A model generated the notes under the pieces. It ran no database searches and was not told the origin of the DNA. It saw only the letters and a list, made by a program, of their open reading frames with translations. Positions 17,729 to 25,976 of a stretch of DNA of 45,537 nt are shown here, in pieces. The DNA comes from an uncultured Synechococcaceae cyanobacterium (GTDB lineage: Bacteria; Cyanobacteriota; Cyanobacteriia; PCC-6307; Cyanobiaceae), in contig CAIVPT010000178.1 of assembly GCA_903907855.1 (NCBI GenBank), positions 1 through 45,537 on the forward strand, written 5' to 3'. The position numbers were made by a program, and so were the translations under genes. Positions within the stretch are counted from its first letter, which is position 1. Each line of letters starts with the position of its first letter.

Positions 17729-18091
17729 TCAGGCGGCCTCCGCCTCCTCGGCTTGAGCCGCGCCCGAGAGGGCACTGGGCTCCTGCTCCTGGCGCAGCAC
17801 ATTCGCCACCCGTTGCATTTCCTGGATCGCTTCAGCGCCTTCGAGGCTCACGAGCTCGTGACCATTGCGGGATTCCACCCAGTTGATGCCGCAGTCGGAC
17901 ACGCGGAAGCGGACCAGGTGATGGTCGGCGAGCTGGGCAACGAAGGCGGTGCCTTGCCGCTCGCCCGGCTCGCCGCACGTGTAGCAGCTGGCGAGGCGTC
18001 CCTGCTCCTTCAGGCATCGGGCCAGGGCCTCAAGGCTCAGCACCAGATCGTCGACCACCGAGCGGTATTGCTCGGCCAGACGGGAAAACAC
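17729..18091 (-). CDS. DUF1815 family protein, cyanobacteria-specific
   Basis: 120 residues beginning MFSRLAEQYRSVVDDLVLSLEALA. The pattern, including ASCYTCGE with a C-x2-C pair (near 34-41), FRVSDCGINWVESRNGHELV and EGAEAIQEMQRVA, matches the DUF1815 family as I remember it. The function is unknown, and no membrane segment is visible. The C-x2-C pair could bind metal or act in redox chemistry (inference). It is convergent with recA and downstream of the DUF2839 gene. Confidence 0.7.
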   Translation of the reverse strand: MFSRLAEQYRSVVDDLVLSLEALARCLKEQGRLASCYTCGEPGERQGTAFVAQLADHHLVRFRVSDCGINWVESRNGHELVSLEGAEAIQEMQRVANVLRQEQEPSALSGAAQAEEAEAA

Positions 18092-18145
18092 GGCGGCAGT
18101 CCAGACAGTGGGGCAAGCCTAAGGTTTTCTTCCGATTTCCGGGAG

Positions 18146-18171
18146 GGGGATGGCGCCATGTGCGCATCCCC
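18146..18171 (-). terminator. Hairpin between DUF2839 and DUF1815 genes
   Basis: GGGGATG (18,146-18,152) pairs with CATCCCC (18,165-18,171), with further inner GC pairing around a short loop. It lies between the DUF2839 stop and the DUF1815 start on the minus strand. It lacks a T tract. It could end the DUF2839 transcript or form part of the DUF1815 leader. Confidence 0.3.
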
Positions 18172-18208
18172 ACTCCGAGGCCTCGGGCAGCCAGTCGTGG
18201 GGGCTGCC

Positions 18209-18454
18209 TCAGCCGTCGGCCAGTTGCCACCAGCCCAGCGCCGGTCCCAGGAAGCGGACCGTGAGCCAGAACAGCACCAGGGCGCTGATGCCCACCCAGG
18301 CCCCGCGGGTGCTCAGCTGCACGAAGCGATCAGCTTGCTGGCGGCTGAACGGCAGCCAGGGAAGGATGCGCGGGGAGGTGTCCACCGGGCGACCTGCGGC
18401 CTTCTTCGCGCGGGGAGGCAGCCCCTGGTTGGCTCGGCGCTTGGCTTCTCCCAT
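18209..18454 (-). CDS. DUF2839 family small membrane protein
   Basis: 81 residues. The N-terminus MGEAKRRANQGLPPRAKK and the following proline/basic region match the cyanobacterial DUF2839 pattern (MGEAKRR...LPPR). One hydrophobic helix (GAWVGISALVLFWLTVRFLG, near 51-70) precedes a short tail, predicting a single-pass membrane protein with a basic cytoplasmic N-terminus. The function is unknown. It lies between the helicase-like gene and the DUF1815 gene, all on the minus strand. Confidence 0.7.
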   Translation of the reverse strand: MGEAKRRANQGLPPRAKKAAGRPVDTSPRILPWLPFSRQQADRFVQLSTRGAWVGISALVLFWLTVRFLGPALGWWQLADG

Positions 18455-18498
18455 TGAGGTTCAGGGGACGGTTCGACACCCGGGAGGCTAGGGCGGCC

Positions 18499-19962
18499 TC
18501 AGGAGGGCAGCAGGCGGGTGAGCTGCACCCATGGCTCCAACGTGGCGAACACCTGGCGGCCCCAGCTGCGACCGCGTAGTCGTCCATCGAGTACGGCCAG
18601 CCGTCCGCCGCTTCGCCGCAGGCTGGCCACGCCCCGCTCCAGCCGGTTCAGGGCGTCGGGAAGCAGCAGTTCGCGGAACCAGTCGCGACCCTGCTGGCGG
18701 AGCCGGGCCACCCGGGCCGCGGTGAGCGGATCCTCCAGGCTGGCGATCGGCAGCAGAGCCACCACCACCTGGGCGGGCACCGGCAGGCGGCCCTGGTGCT
18801 CCAGCCACCACGACCAGCGGCCGCAGATCACACCATTGCCCTCGGGGGCCATGCACTCGTGTCCCACGCGGCTGCCGAACTCCCCCGCCAGGGCGCTGGC
18901 CAGGGCCCGCCGCAGTCCGTCGTCGTCGAGGAGAACCACGCTCAGCCCCGCCTGGCCCAGCACCAGGCGGCGGCAGTGGTCGAGCAGGTGCTCCGCCAGC
19001 TGCGGGCTGGTGGGCAGGGGCTGACGCAGGGGGGCATAGAGCGGCAGCGGGTCGGCCAGCGGCGGATCGGTCAGCTCGAGTTGCACGGTGGGCGCCAGGC
19101 CCAGCCCTTGGGCGGGCAGCAACTCCCCGGCGGCTCCGGCGCCCCTGCCACGGGCCAGCTCCCCCACCAGCACCGCGCCTCGCCCCTTCAGCAAGCCCGC
19201 CAGCTCGGCCAGGGGATCCAGTGGTTGCCGCTGCAGGGTCCACTGCAGTCCGTCGGGCTCCAGGGCCGCCCAGCCGCACCATCCGTCGCCGCCGGCCGCC
19301 AGCCAGGCGGCCCAGGGGCCGGGCAGGGGTTGCAGCAGCCGCAGCAGGTGGCGCAGCGGTGCCTCGTCCTCCGGCGCCAGGGGTACGGGGCCCAGGGGCC
19401 GGCGTGGGTGGCGCAGGATCCTGCTGCTGAGCCGCTGGTGCAGGGTCAACAGGCTCTCCTCCAGCGCCGGCTGGCTGCGGATCAACGCATCCCAGTGGCT
19501 CGGGCTCACCTGGATGGCCATCGCTTCCCGCAGCTCGCTCTCCAGTCGCTCCGCCTCGGGAATGACCAGCTGCCGTTCCCCCAGCTGCTCCAGCCGCCAG
19601 GCCGTCAACAACTCCCGGTGGCTCAGCAGCCAGACGCGGGCCGACGGCGGTGCATCGGCTCCCTGCCAGCAGGGCAGCGGCAGGCCCGCCGCCTGCAGAC
19701 GCGGCCACTCCACCCGCAGCAGTCGCTGCCGCAGCGCATCGCTGACCACCAGCGCCAGGGGCTCCTCGCTGAGGGCCAGGGGCACCAGCAGGCTGATCGC
19801 CCAGCTCGGATCGGTGCCCGGAGCCAGCCGAACCACCGTGTGGTCGCCCCGCCGCAGGCTGCGGGCCACCAGGCGACTCAGGGTGAGGTGGTGCGGCCAG
19901 CGCTGCCTCCCCTCGCCCCGGAGCAGGGCCTTGAGATGGCGGTGGGCGCTGGCTTCCAACAT
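18499..19962 (-). CDS. DinG/Rad3-like protein with lost helicase motifs
   Basis: 487 residues, start MLEASAHRHLKALL. The layout follows DinG/XPD superfamily 2 helicases, but the catalytic motifs are altered. The Walker A region reads APGTDPSWAI (near 46-55) instead of GxGKS. The DEAH box position reads VIPEAERLE, and the GRxIR motif VI region reads VASLRRSGGRL. No iron-sulfur cysteine cluster is seen. The C-terminal segment ending LDGRLRGRSWGRQVFATLEPW still resembles helicase C_2. It probably binds rather than unwinds DNA or RNA (inference). It is divergent from tyrA by 132 bp. Confidence 0.6.
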   Translation of the reverse strand: MLEASAHRHLKALLRGEGRQRWPHHLTLSRLVARSLRRGDHTVVRLAPGTDPSWAISLLVPLALSEEPLALVVSDALRQRLLRVEWPRLQAAGLPLPCWQGADAPPSARVWLLSHRELLTAWRLEQLGERQLVIPEAERLESELREAMAIQVSPSHWDALIRSQPALEESLLTLHQRLSSRILRHPRRPLGPVPLAPEDEAPLRHLLRLLQPLPGPWAAWLAAGGDGWCGWAALEPDGLQWTLQRQPLDPLAELAGLLKGRGAVLVGELARGRGAGAAGELLPAQGLGLAPTVQLELTDPPLADPLPLYAPLRQPLPTSPQLAEHLLDHCRRLVLGQAGLSVVLLDDDGLRRALASALAGEFGSRVGHECMAPEGNGVICGRWSWWLEHQGRLPVPAQVVVALLPIASLEDPLTAARVARLRQQGRDWFRELLLPDALNRLERGVASLRRSGGRLAVLDGRLRGRSWGRQVFATLEPWVQLTRLLPS

Positions 19963-20094
19963 CCGGGGATCGTAGGGAGGGCCCTGGGTGCGCACGGCAG
20001 CGTGGGCGACAGCGCCTCCGCCAGCGAACCGCCTCTGCGAACCGCCTTTGCCAACGGCCTGTAGGAAGCTGGACGCAACGCGAGCCCTCGCCCC

Positions 20095-20976
20095 ATGCCC
20101 CCTCTCTGGCAGTCGCGCCCCGTGGGGCTGGTGGGATTGGGGCTGATTGGCGGCTCCCTCGGCCTTGATCTGGGCCGCAGCGGTGCGTCGGTGCGGGCGC
20201 TGGTGCACCGGCCCGAGACCGCGGCCCGGGCCCGCCAGCGTTCCCTCGCTGCGGTGGTTTCCACCGACCCCTGCGTGCTGGCGGACTGCGGCCTGGTGAT
20301 CCTCTGCCTGCCCCTGGACCGCTTGCTGGAGCCGGATCCCGCCCTGCTCGCGGCCCTTCCCCCCGAGGCGATCGTCACCGATGTGGGCTCGGTGAAGGGG
20401 CCGGTGCTGGCGGCGTGGGAGCCGCGGTTGGGCGGGCGCTTCGTGGCCTCCCATCCGATGGCCGGTACCACCCGCTCTGGCGTCGAGGCAGGGGAAATCG
20501 GTTTGTTTCAGGGGCGGCCCTGGGTGATCACCCCCACCGCCGGCACCGATCCGCAGGCCCTCGAGGAGGTGGAGGCGCTGGCCCGCGCCCTTGGGGCGGT
20601 GCCACTGCGCTGCCTTGCCGCCGACCACGACCGTGCCGTGGCCCTGATCTCCCATCTGCCGGTTCTGGTGGGTGCCGCCCTCCTGCAGGCCGCCGACCAG
20701 GGTGCGCCAGGGGCCCTCGGCCCCCTGGCGCGGGCCCTGGCCTCCAGCGGCTTCGCGGACACCACTCGGGTGGGGGGAGGCAACCCGGATCTCGGCCTCT
20801 GGATGGCCCGCCATAACCGATCCGCCCTGCTGGCGGCCCTGGCGCAGTACCGCGCGGCCCTGGAGGGCCTCGAGAGCCTGGTGCGCGCCGAGGATTGGCC
20901 GGCCCTGCGGGATCAGCTGGAGGCGGCGGAGGCGTTGCGGCCGCCGTTCCTGGAACCGCTGGCCGCCCCCCTCTGA
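20095..20976 (+). CDS. tyrA: Prephenate/arogenate dehydrogenase
   Basis: Tyrosine biosynthesis enzyme. Cyanobacterial TyrA proteins usually act on arogenate with NADP+. 293 residues. The Rossmann nucleotide-binding motif GLVGLGLIGGSLG is at about 11-23. DVGSVKGPVL lies near 96-105, and the catalytic SHPMAGTTRSGVEAG near 119-133. A conserved helical dimerisation domain follows (HDRAVALISHLP near 180-191). The start overlaps nothing upstream. The stop lies 10 bp from the convergent crtD-like stop. Confidence 0.9.
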   Translation: MPPLWQSRPVGLVGLGLIGGSLGLDLGRSGASVRALVHRPETAARARQRSLAAVVSTDPCVLADCGLVILCLPLDRLLEPDPALLAALPPEAIVTDVGSVKGPVLAAWEPRLGGRFVASHPMAGTTRSGVEAGEIGLFQGRPWVITPTAGTDPQALEEVEALARALGAVPLRCLAADHDRAVALISHLPVLVGAALLQAADQGAPGALGPLARALASSGFADTTRVGGGNPDLGLWMARHNRSALLAALAQYRAALEGLESLVRAEDWPALRDQLEAAEALRPPFLEPLAAPL

Positions 20977-20986
20977 CGGCTCCGAT

Positions 20987-22546
20987 TCAGGAGGGAAGCC
21001 GCAGGGGCCTGCCCCGAGCCTGCAGCAGCTGGCGGCAGGCCATCAGCGCCGAGAGGCTGACGCCGGCGGTGCCCTCCCCCGGATGGATCCCATCCCCGCA
21101 GAGCCACAGTCCGGCCAGGGGGGTGCGGCTCGCCAGCCCGAACGGACCGAAGCGGCTGGGATGCTGCCCCAGCCCCCCCACGAATCCCCAGGGCCGGCCG
21201 GTCCAGTGGGCGAATCCCCGCGGCGTGGCCAGCTCCCCATGGCGCCAGCCGTGGGCGGGCACTCCCAGCAGCCGCTCCAGCCCCCGCTGGATTCCCGCCA
21301 CCGCCTCCCGTTTGGCCTGGGCATAGGCGGCGGGGTCGAGGGCGAACCAGGGCCGGGCGGCCGTGAAGACACTGGCGATCACGGTGGCCTCCCCGGCCGG
21401 GGCCCGGCCGTCCCCCTCCCGACTCACCGACACGAACAGGGAGCCCGGCTCACTCCAGTCGAGCTGGAGATGGCCCGGGCAGCCGGCCGGCAGCCAGCGC
21501 CGCTCCACCACCCCGTAGAACACCAGCGCGCCGCTGGATTCGGGCAGGGTCTCCAGCCGTCTTCGGTAACCCTGGGGCAGGGCGTCGCCCAGCAGGTCGG
21601 GCAGGCCCTGGGGAGGAAGGCTGAGCACCACGTCGCGGGCCCTCCGTCGGAAACGGCTGCCGTCGGCGGCCGTGCCCTCCAGTTCCCAGTCCTCGCCCTT
21701 GTGGCGCGGGGGGGACAGGCGCTCGAGTCGGTGCCGCAGCAGCAGCTGGCCATCGGCCGCCGCCAGGGCCTGCTCCAGGGCGGTGCTGAGGGACTGCATC
21801 GAACCCTGCAGATGCCAGAGCCCCAGAGGCTCCTGCACCATCGCCAGCACCGTCGCCCCGTAGAGGGCCGCCGTGCGATCCGCCGGCTCCTGGGAATAGA
21901 GCCGCAGCTGCAGGTCGAGGAACCGCCGCAGGCGCTCCATGCCGCCGCAGCCGCTGAGCCACAGCAGGTCGGCGACCGTTGCCGTCGTCAGGGGTGCGCT
22001 CAGCCAGGTACCCGGGCCCACCGCCCCCAGCAGCTGGCCCAGGTCCCAGAAGGAGCGGGGCGGCAGCACTGGATCCCGTGCCGCAAAGCGCCAGTTGGCC
22101 TGGTGGATCGCATCGCACAGCCGCCAGAAGCGCTCACTGCCGGGGAACTGCCGCTGCCGCTCCTCTCGCCAGGCCGCCGGGTCCCGTCGGATGCGTACCG
22201 GCGGTAAGCCGTCCGCCAGGTCGACGACGCAACCCGGATCCAGGGGTTCAGCGATCGGGGCGGCGACCCCCAGATGCCGGAACAATCGCTCGTGGATGCC
22301 ACCAGCCTCGAGGCCGGCCACCTGGGTGGCGCCCACATCGAAGGTCCAGGGGCCCCGGCGGAAGGTGCCGGCGCAGCCACCACTTTGGTGGTGGGCCTCG
22401 AGCAGCGCCACCGCCAGCCCGGCCCGGGCCAGCAGCGCGGCGGCGGTCAACCCGGCGATGCCTGCCCCCACCACCAGCACATCGGATACCCCATCAGGGG
22501 CCCCATCGGGGCTGCCCGGGGAACTGGCGGCCGCGGCCTCACGCAT
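20987..22546 (-). CDS. crtD: FAD-dependent carotenoid desaturase/isomerase, CrtD-like
   Basis: 519 residues. The N-terminal dinucleotide-binding motif VLVVGAGIAGLTAAALLARAG is near 23-43, followed by HHQSGGCAGTFRRGPWTFDVGA typical of phytoene-desaturase-like enzymes (split across 53-74). The C-terminal FAD motif GLWLCGDGIHPGEGTAG lies near 481-497. In cyanobacteria such proteins next to tyrA are annotated as CrtD, a C-3',4' desaturase for myxoxanthophyll. CrtH (carotene isomerase) is the main alternative. No signal peptide is seen. It probably acts at membranes. Confidence 0.7.
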   Translation of the reverse strand: MREAAAASSPGSPDGAPDGVSDVLVVGAGIAGLTAAALLARAGLAVALLEAHHQSGGCAGTFRRGPWTFDVGATQVAGLEAGGIHERLFRHLGVAAPIAEPLDPGCVVDLADGLPPVRIRRDPAAWREERQRQFPGSERFWRLCDAIHQANWRFAARDPVLPPRSFWDLGQLLGAVGPGTWLSAPLTTATVADLLWLSGCGGMERLRRFLDLQLRLYSQEPADRTAALYGATVLAMVQEPLGLWHLQGSMQSLSTALEQALAAADGQLLLRHRLERLSPPRHKGEDWELEGTAADGSRFRRRARDVVLSLPPQGLPDLLGDALPQGYRRRLETLPESSGALVFYGVVERRWLPAGCPGHLQLDWSEPGSLFVSVSREGDGRAPAGEATVIASVFTAARPWFALDPAAYAQAKREAVAGIQRGLERLLGVPAHGWRHGELATPRGFAHWTGRPWGFVGGLGQHPSRFGPFGLASRTPLAGLWLCGDGIHPGEGTAGVSLSALMACRQLLQARGRPLRLPS

Positions 22547-22621
22547 GGCCGCATGCTGCCACCCGGCCCGGCCTTCCCGTGGCAGGGTGGAGGTCGCCCC
22601 GCCCTGTCCCCGTCCCGGTCG

Positions 22622-22846
22622 ATGACCACGACGACCCTGCTGGTGGCCGCCCTGGTGCTCCTGATCGTGTTGGGGGTGCTGCGCTGGATCGGCCAGGCGT
22701 TGGCCCTGGTGCTGCGGTTGGTGCTGCTGGCGGCCCTTGTGGCGCTGCTGGCGGTGTTCGCCTGGCGTGGGGGGCTGCTGCCCAGCGGAGGCCCGGGGGC
22801 GCCCTCCTCGCAGCCTGTGCCCGTTTCGCCCAGCGGGCCCCGCTGA
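22622..22846 (+). CDS. Small membrane protein, unknown function
   Basis: 74 residues, MTTTTLLVAALVLLIVLGVL at the start, with two closely spaced hydrophobic segments (about 5-20 and 25-48), then a Gly/Pro/Ser-rich hydrophilic tail (SGGPGAPSSQPVPVSPSGPR). Its TGA overlaps the ATG of the downstream kinase by one base (TGATG), so the two are translationally coupled. I do not recognise the family. It lies 75 bp from the divergent crtD-like start. Confidence 0.6.
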   Translation: MTTTTLLVAALVLLIVLGVLRWIGQALALVLRLVLLAALVALLAVFAWRGGLLPSGGPGAPSSQPVPVSPSGPR

Positions 22847-23796
22847 TGGCCGCCTTCTCCTCGTCTGCCTGCGCCTCCGACCCCCTGGCCCCCTGGCTGG
22901 CCCGCCACCTCGACGTGCGCCTGGTGGCCCGCAGCCCCGTCGGGGGCGGCTGCATTCACAGCGCCTGGTCGCTCACCCTGGCGGATGGGGGCCGCCTGTT
23001 CGCCAAGAGCGGCCCCCTTGCCGCGCTGACCCTCCTGGAGGCGGAGGCCGACGGTCTGGTGGCGCTGGCGGCTGCCGCGGACCCGCAGCGCCTGGGGGTG
23101 CCCGTCCCGCTGGTACTGGGGCAGGTGGAGGAGCAGGCGGTGCTGGTGCTCCCCTGGCTGGATCTGGGCTCCTCAGGGGGGCAAGGGGATCCCTGGCGGG
23201 GCCTGGGCGCCTCCCTGGCCGCCCTGCACCGTCGCAGCCTGGAGGGGCCGCTGGTGGCCGGGGATCGGGGCGGGTTGGCCTTTGGCTGGGGGCGCGACAA
23301 CCACATCGGATCGACACCCCAAGCCAACGGTTGGCTGGAGGATTGGGGGCGTTTTTTCGTGGAACGCCGCCTTGCCCCCCAGGTGGATCGCTTCGTGCGC
23401 CGCGAAGGCCCCCTGCCAGGGGCCTCTGCCCTGCTGGAGCGAGTGCCGCAGTGGCTGGCTGCCCACAGCCCGGAACCCTGCCTGGTGCATGGGGACCTGT
23501 GGAGCGGCAACGCCGGACATCTCGGGGACGGCCGGGGGGCGCTCTTCGACCCCTCGGTGCACCGCGCTGATCGGGAGGTGGACCTGGCGATGGCCCGCCT
23601 CTTCGGTGGGTTTCCCCACGCCTTCTTCGCAGGATATGAAACGGCGTGGCCCTTGCCGGCGGGCCACGAGCACCGCCGGGATCTCTACAACCTCTATCAC
23701 CTGCTCAACCACGCCAATCTGTTTGGCGGCTCCTACGGGGAGCAGAGCCGGCGCCTGATCGGAGGGTTGCTGCAGCGGGACGGAGGTGGTGGCTGA
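22846..23796 (+). CDS. Fructosamine kinase family protein
   Basis: Fructosamine/ketosamine-3-kinases phosphorylate glycated lysines so that they spontaneously deglycate. 316 residues. Signatures are the N-terminal lobe motif GGGCIHSAWSLTLADGGRLFAK (split near 27-48), the catalytic loop LVHGDLWSGNAG near 209-220, and the metal-binding FDPSVHRADREVDLAMARLFGG (split near 229-250). The start is fixed by overlap with the upstream small membrane protein. The substrate in this organism is unknown. The stop is 7 bp from the convergent CAAD gene. Confidence 0.88.
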   Translation: MAAFSSSACASDPLAPWLARHLDVRLVARSPVGGGCIHSAWSLTLADGGRLFAKSGPLAALTLLEAEADGLVALAAAADPQRLGVPVPLVLGQVEEQAVLVLPWLDLGSSGGQGDPWRGLGASLAALHRRSLEGPLVAGDRGGLAFGWGRDNHIGSTPQANGWLEDWGRFFVERRLAPQVDRFVRREGPLPGASALLERVPQWLAAHSPEPCLVHGDLWSGNAGHLGDGRGALFDPSVHRADREVDLAMARLFGGFPHAFFAGYETAWPLPAGHEHRRDLYNLYHLLNHANLFGGSYGEQSRRLIGGLLQRDGGGG

Positions 23797-23803
23797 GCGG
23801 GCC

Positions 23804-24202
23804 TCAGCCCAGGTACTCGCGCTTCACGCTCTGCACACGATCGAGCACCGCATTGCGCTTCTCGCTGGTGGTGAGGTTGTCCCAGCTCCACTTGCCCACC
23901 ACGACCAGGCCGAGCAGCTCGAGGAGGCCCGGGACGATCGGCAGGAGGTTGATGGTGTCGAGCACCCCTTTGATCAGGATCTGGGCGACGATCACGGCCA
24001 CGAAGATGCCGGCGATCTTGCCGATTTTGCCCATTTCGGACCAATCGAGCTTGCCGAGGGTTTCGTTCAGCTTGCCCACCACGTCCTGGTAGCGCTCACT
24101 GAAATCGAAACCGTGGTCGGTGCCCTCGCCCGTTGCGGTCGCAGGGGAGGTCAGGTCGGTGTCTGGGCTCGTCTCCGGGGGGGCGCTGGGGGTTTCGCTC
24201 AT
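23804..24202 (-). CDS. CAAD/CURT1-domain thylakoid protein
   Basis: 132 residues. A hydrophilic, Thr/Pro/Asp-rich N-terminus (1-30) precedes an amphipathic helix and two close membrane helices (GIFVAVIVAQILIKGVLDTI near 66-85, and LLPIVPGLLELLGLVVVGKW near 87-106). The end is NLTTSEKRNAVLDRVQSVKREYLG. This is the CAAD/CURT1 arrangement (PF14159). Plant and cyanobacterial CURT1 proteins bend thylakoid membranes. Alternatively it may resemble membrane-anchoring CAAD modules of aminoacyl-tRNA synthetases. The start MSETPSAPPE was chosen over longer open frames because it lies 18 nt from the divergent JAMM gene. Confidence 0.82.
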   Translation of the reverse strand: MSETPSAPPETSPDTDLTSPATATGEGTDHGFDFSERYQDVVGKLNETLGKLDWSEMGKIGKIAGIFVAVIVAQILIKGVLDTINLLPIVPGLLELLGLVVVGKWSWDNLTTSEKRNAVLDRVQSVKREYLG

Positions 24203-24220
24203 GGGAGGGGCGAGCCGTGA

Positions 24221-24757
24221 ATGGACCGGCCTAAGGTACCCCTCGTGCTCCCGATCACGCCAGCCGGTCTTGAGATCCATCGGCAGGCCCTGACGGTTCT
24301 GCGCCGGGTCCTCGCCGCCGCAGAGCCCCACGAGGGGTGCGCCCTTCTTCTGGGCCGTCGCCTGAGCGTCCCGGCAGCGGCCGGAGGCCCGGGGGGGCGT
24401 GTTTGGCGTGTGGAGCGGGTCTGGCCTGCCCTCAACACCTGGGAGCCCTTCGGGGAGCGCCGGCACCGCTTCCAGCTCGATCCCCGTGAGCAGCTGCTCG
24501 CACAGCGCTGGACCCGGGAGCGGGGTCTGGAGGTGCTGGGCGCGGCCCACAGCCACCCCGATGGCGTGCCGGTTCCCTCCGCCACCGATCTGACCCTCAC
24601 CGCCGGGCCCACGCTGATGGTGATTCTTGCCCCCCCTTCCGGGGGCGGCGCCCTGGTGGAGGGGGCCCTGGGCTGCTGGTGGCTCGACGGGGCTCCCGAG
24701 GATCCGGGGCAGGATCCGCTGCCACCGCACCCCCTGGTGTGGAGAATGGTGGATTGA
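24221..24757 (+). CDS. JAMM/MPN+ metallopeptidase
   Basis: 178 residues. The JAMM zinc motif is complete: Glu38 in HEGCALLLG, His109 and His111 in HSHP, and Ser119 with Asp122 in SATD. Stand-alone bacterial JAMM enzymes such as Mec+ cleave ubiquitin-like sulfur carriers from substrates. The E1-like MoeB-rhodanese gene follows 18 nt downstream, strongly suggesting a shared pathway. The start could also be GTG 24,245 (MLPITPAGLEIH), which would leave more room for the divergent CAAD promoter. No ubiquitin-like protein gene is visible nearby. Confidence 0.85.
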   Translation: MDRPKVPLVLPITPAGLEIHRQALTVLRRVLAAAEPHEGCALLLGRRLSVPAAAGGPGGRVWRVERVWPALNTWEPFGERRHRFQLDPREQLLAQRWTRERGLEVLGAAHSHPDGVPVPSATDLTLTAGPTLMVILAPPSGGGALVEGALGCWWLDGAPEDPGQDPLPPHPLVWRMVD

Positions 24758-24775
24758 GACTGTGAACCGGGACCG

Positions 24776-25948
24776 ATGCTTCCTCCCGATACCACCGGCG
24801 TACAGCTCACCCCCGACGAGGTGGCGCGGTTTTCGCGGCACCTGATCCTGCCGGAGGTGGGCATGGAGGGGCAGAAGCGCCTCAAGGCCGCCTCGGTGCT
24901 CTGTGTGGGCACCGGCGGCCTTGGCTCGCCGCTGCTCCTGTACCTCGCCGCCGCCGGCGTGGGCCGCCTCGGCATCGTCGACTTCGACGTGGTGGACCAC
25001 AGCAACCTCCAGCGCCAGGTGATCCACGGCACAAGCTGGGTGGGCAAGCCGAAGATCGAATCAGCCAAGCACCGCATCCATGAGATCAACCCCCACTGCC
25101 AGGTGGATCTCTACGAGACGGCGCTCACCAGCGAGAACGCGCTGGAGATCATCGGCGGCTACGACCTCGTCTGCGACGGAACAGACAATTTCCCCACCCG
25201 CTATCTGGTCAACGACGCCTGCGTTCTGCTGGGCAAGCCGAATGTCTACGGCTCGATCTTCCGCTTCGAGGGCCAGGCCACGGTGTTCAACCTCGACGCC
25301 AACAGCCCCAACTACCGCGACCTCTTCCCCGAGCCGCCGCCGCCGGGCATGGTTCCCTCCTGTGCGGAAGGGGGCGTGGTGGGGGTGCTGCCCGGGATCA
25401 TCGGCGTGATCCAGGCCACCGAGGCGGTGAAGATCATCACCGGAATCGGCACCACTCTCAGCGGCCGATTGCTGCTGTTTGATGCCCTGAAGATGAGCTT
25501 CCGCGAGCTCAAGTTGCGCCCCAACCCGGAGCGCCCGGTGATCGATCGCCTGATCGACTACCAGGAGTTCTGTGGTGTGGGTGGCACCGCCCCCGGCCAG
25601 GAAGAGGCCGGCAGCGTTCCCACGATCACCGTCGCTGAGCTCAAGACCCTGATCGACGGCCAGGTGGAGGATCTGCTGTTGCTTGATGTGCGCAATCCCC
25701 AGGAGGCGGAGATCGCCGTGATCCCAGGCGCCGTGCTGGTGCCCCTCGACCGGATCGAAAGCGGCGAAGCGATCGAGGACGTGCGCCGTCTGGCCGCGGG
25801 CAAGAAGCTTTACGTGCACTGCAAGCTGGGCGGGCGCTCCGCCAAGGCCCTCATCGCCCTGGGGCGCCATGGCATCGAGGGGGTGAACGTGGCCGGCGGC
25901 ATCAACGCCTGGAGTGAGGAGATCGACCCCTCGGTGCCCCGCTATTAG
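24776..25948 (+). CDS. moeB: MoeB/ThiF-type E1-like adenylyltransferase with C-terminal rhodanese domain
   Basis: Activates the C-terminal glycine of ubiquitin-like sulfur carriers (MoaD, ThiS or CysO type) by adenylation and passes on sulfur. 390 residues. The ATP-binding GTGGLGSPLL lies at 45-54, and the conserved HSNLQRQ near 75-81. The GMVPSCAEGG segment carries Cys196. The rhodanese domain (about 285-385) has the active-site loop CKLGGRSAK, with Cys349. No zinc-binding C-x2-C pairs are seen, as is usual in cyanobacterial members. Presumably it serves molybdopterin, thiamin or thiolation. The symbol is provisional. Confidence 0.9.
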   Translation: MLPPDTTGVQLTPDEVARFSRHLILPEVGMEGQKRLKAASVLCVGTGGLGSPLLLYLAAAGVGRLGIVDFDVVDHSNLQRQVIHGTSWVGKPKIESAKHRIHEINPHCQVDLYETALTSENALEIIGGYDLVCDGTDNFPTRYLVNDACVLLGKPNVYGSIFRFEGQATVFNLDANSPNYRDLFPEPPPPGMVPSCAEGGVVGVLPGIIGVIQATEAVKIITGIGTTLSGRLLLFDALKMSFRELKLRPNPERPVIDRLIDYQEFCGVGGTAPGQEEAGSVPTITVAELKTLIDGQVEDLLLLDVRNPQEAEIAVIPGAVLVPLDRIESGEAIEDVRRLAAGKKLYVHCKLGGRSAKALIALGRHGIEGVNVAGGINAWSEEIDPSVPRY

Positions 25949-25961
25949 GACCAATAAAGGG

Positions 25962-25976
25962 GTGCCCACCGGGCAC
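25962..25976. terminator. Hairpin between moeB and nodZ-like gene
   Basis: The arms GTGCCC (25,962-25,967) and GGGCAC (25,971-25,976) pair around three bases. Read on the minus strand the stem is followed by CCCTTTATT, so it could end the minus-strand glycosyltransferase transcript as well as the plus-strand moeB transcript. The remaining 100 bp to the nodZ-like stop hold a second 6-bp repeat overlapping that stop codon (26,062-26,083). Confidence 0.35.
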
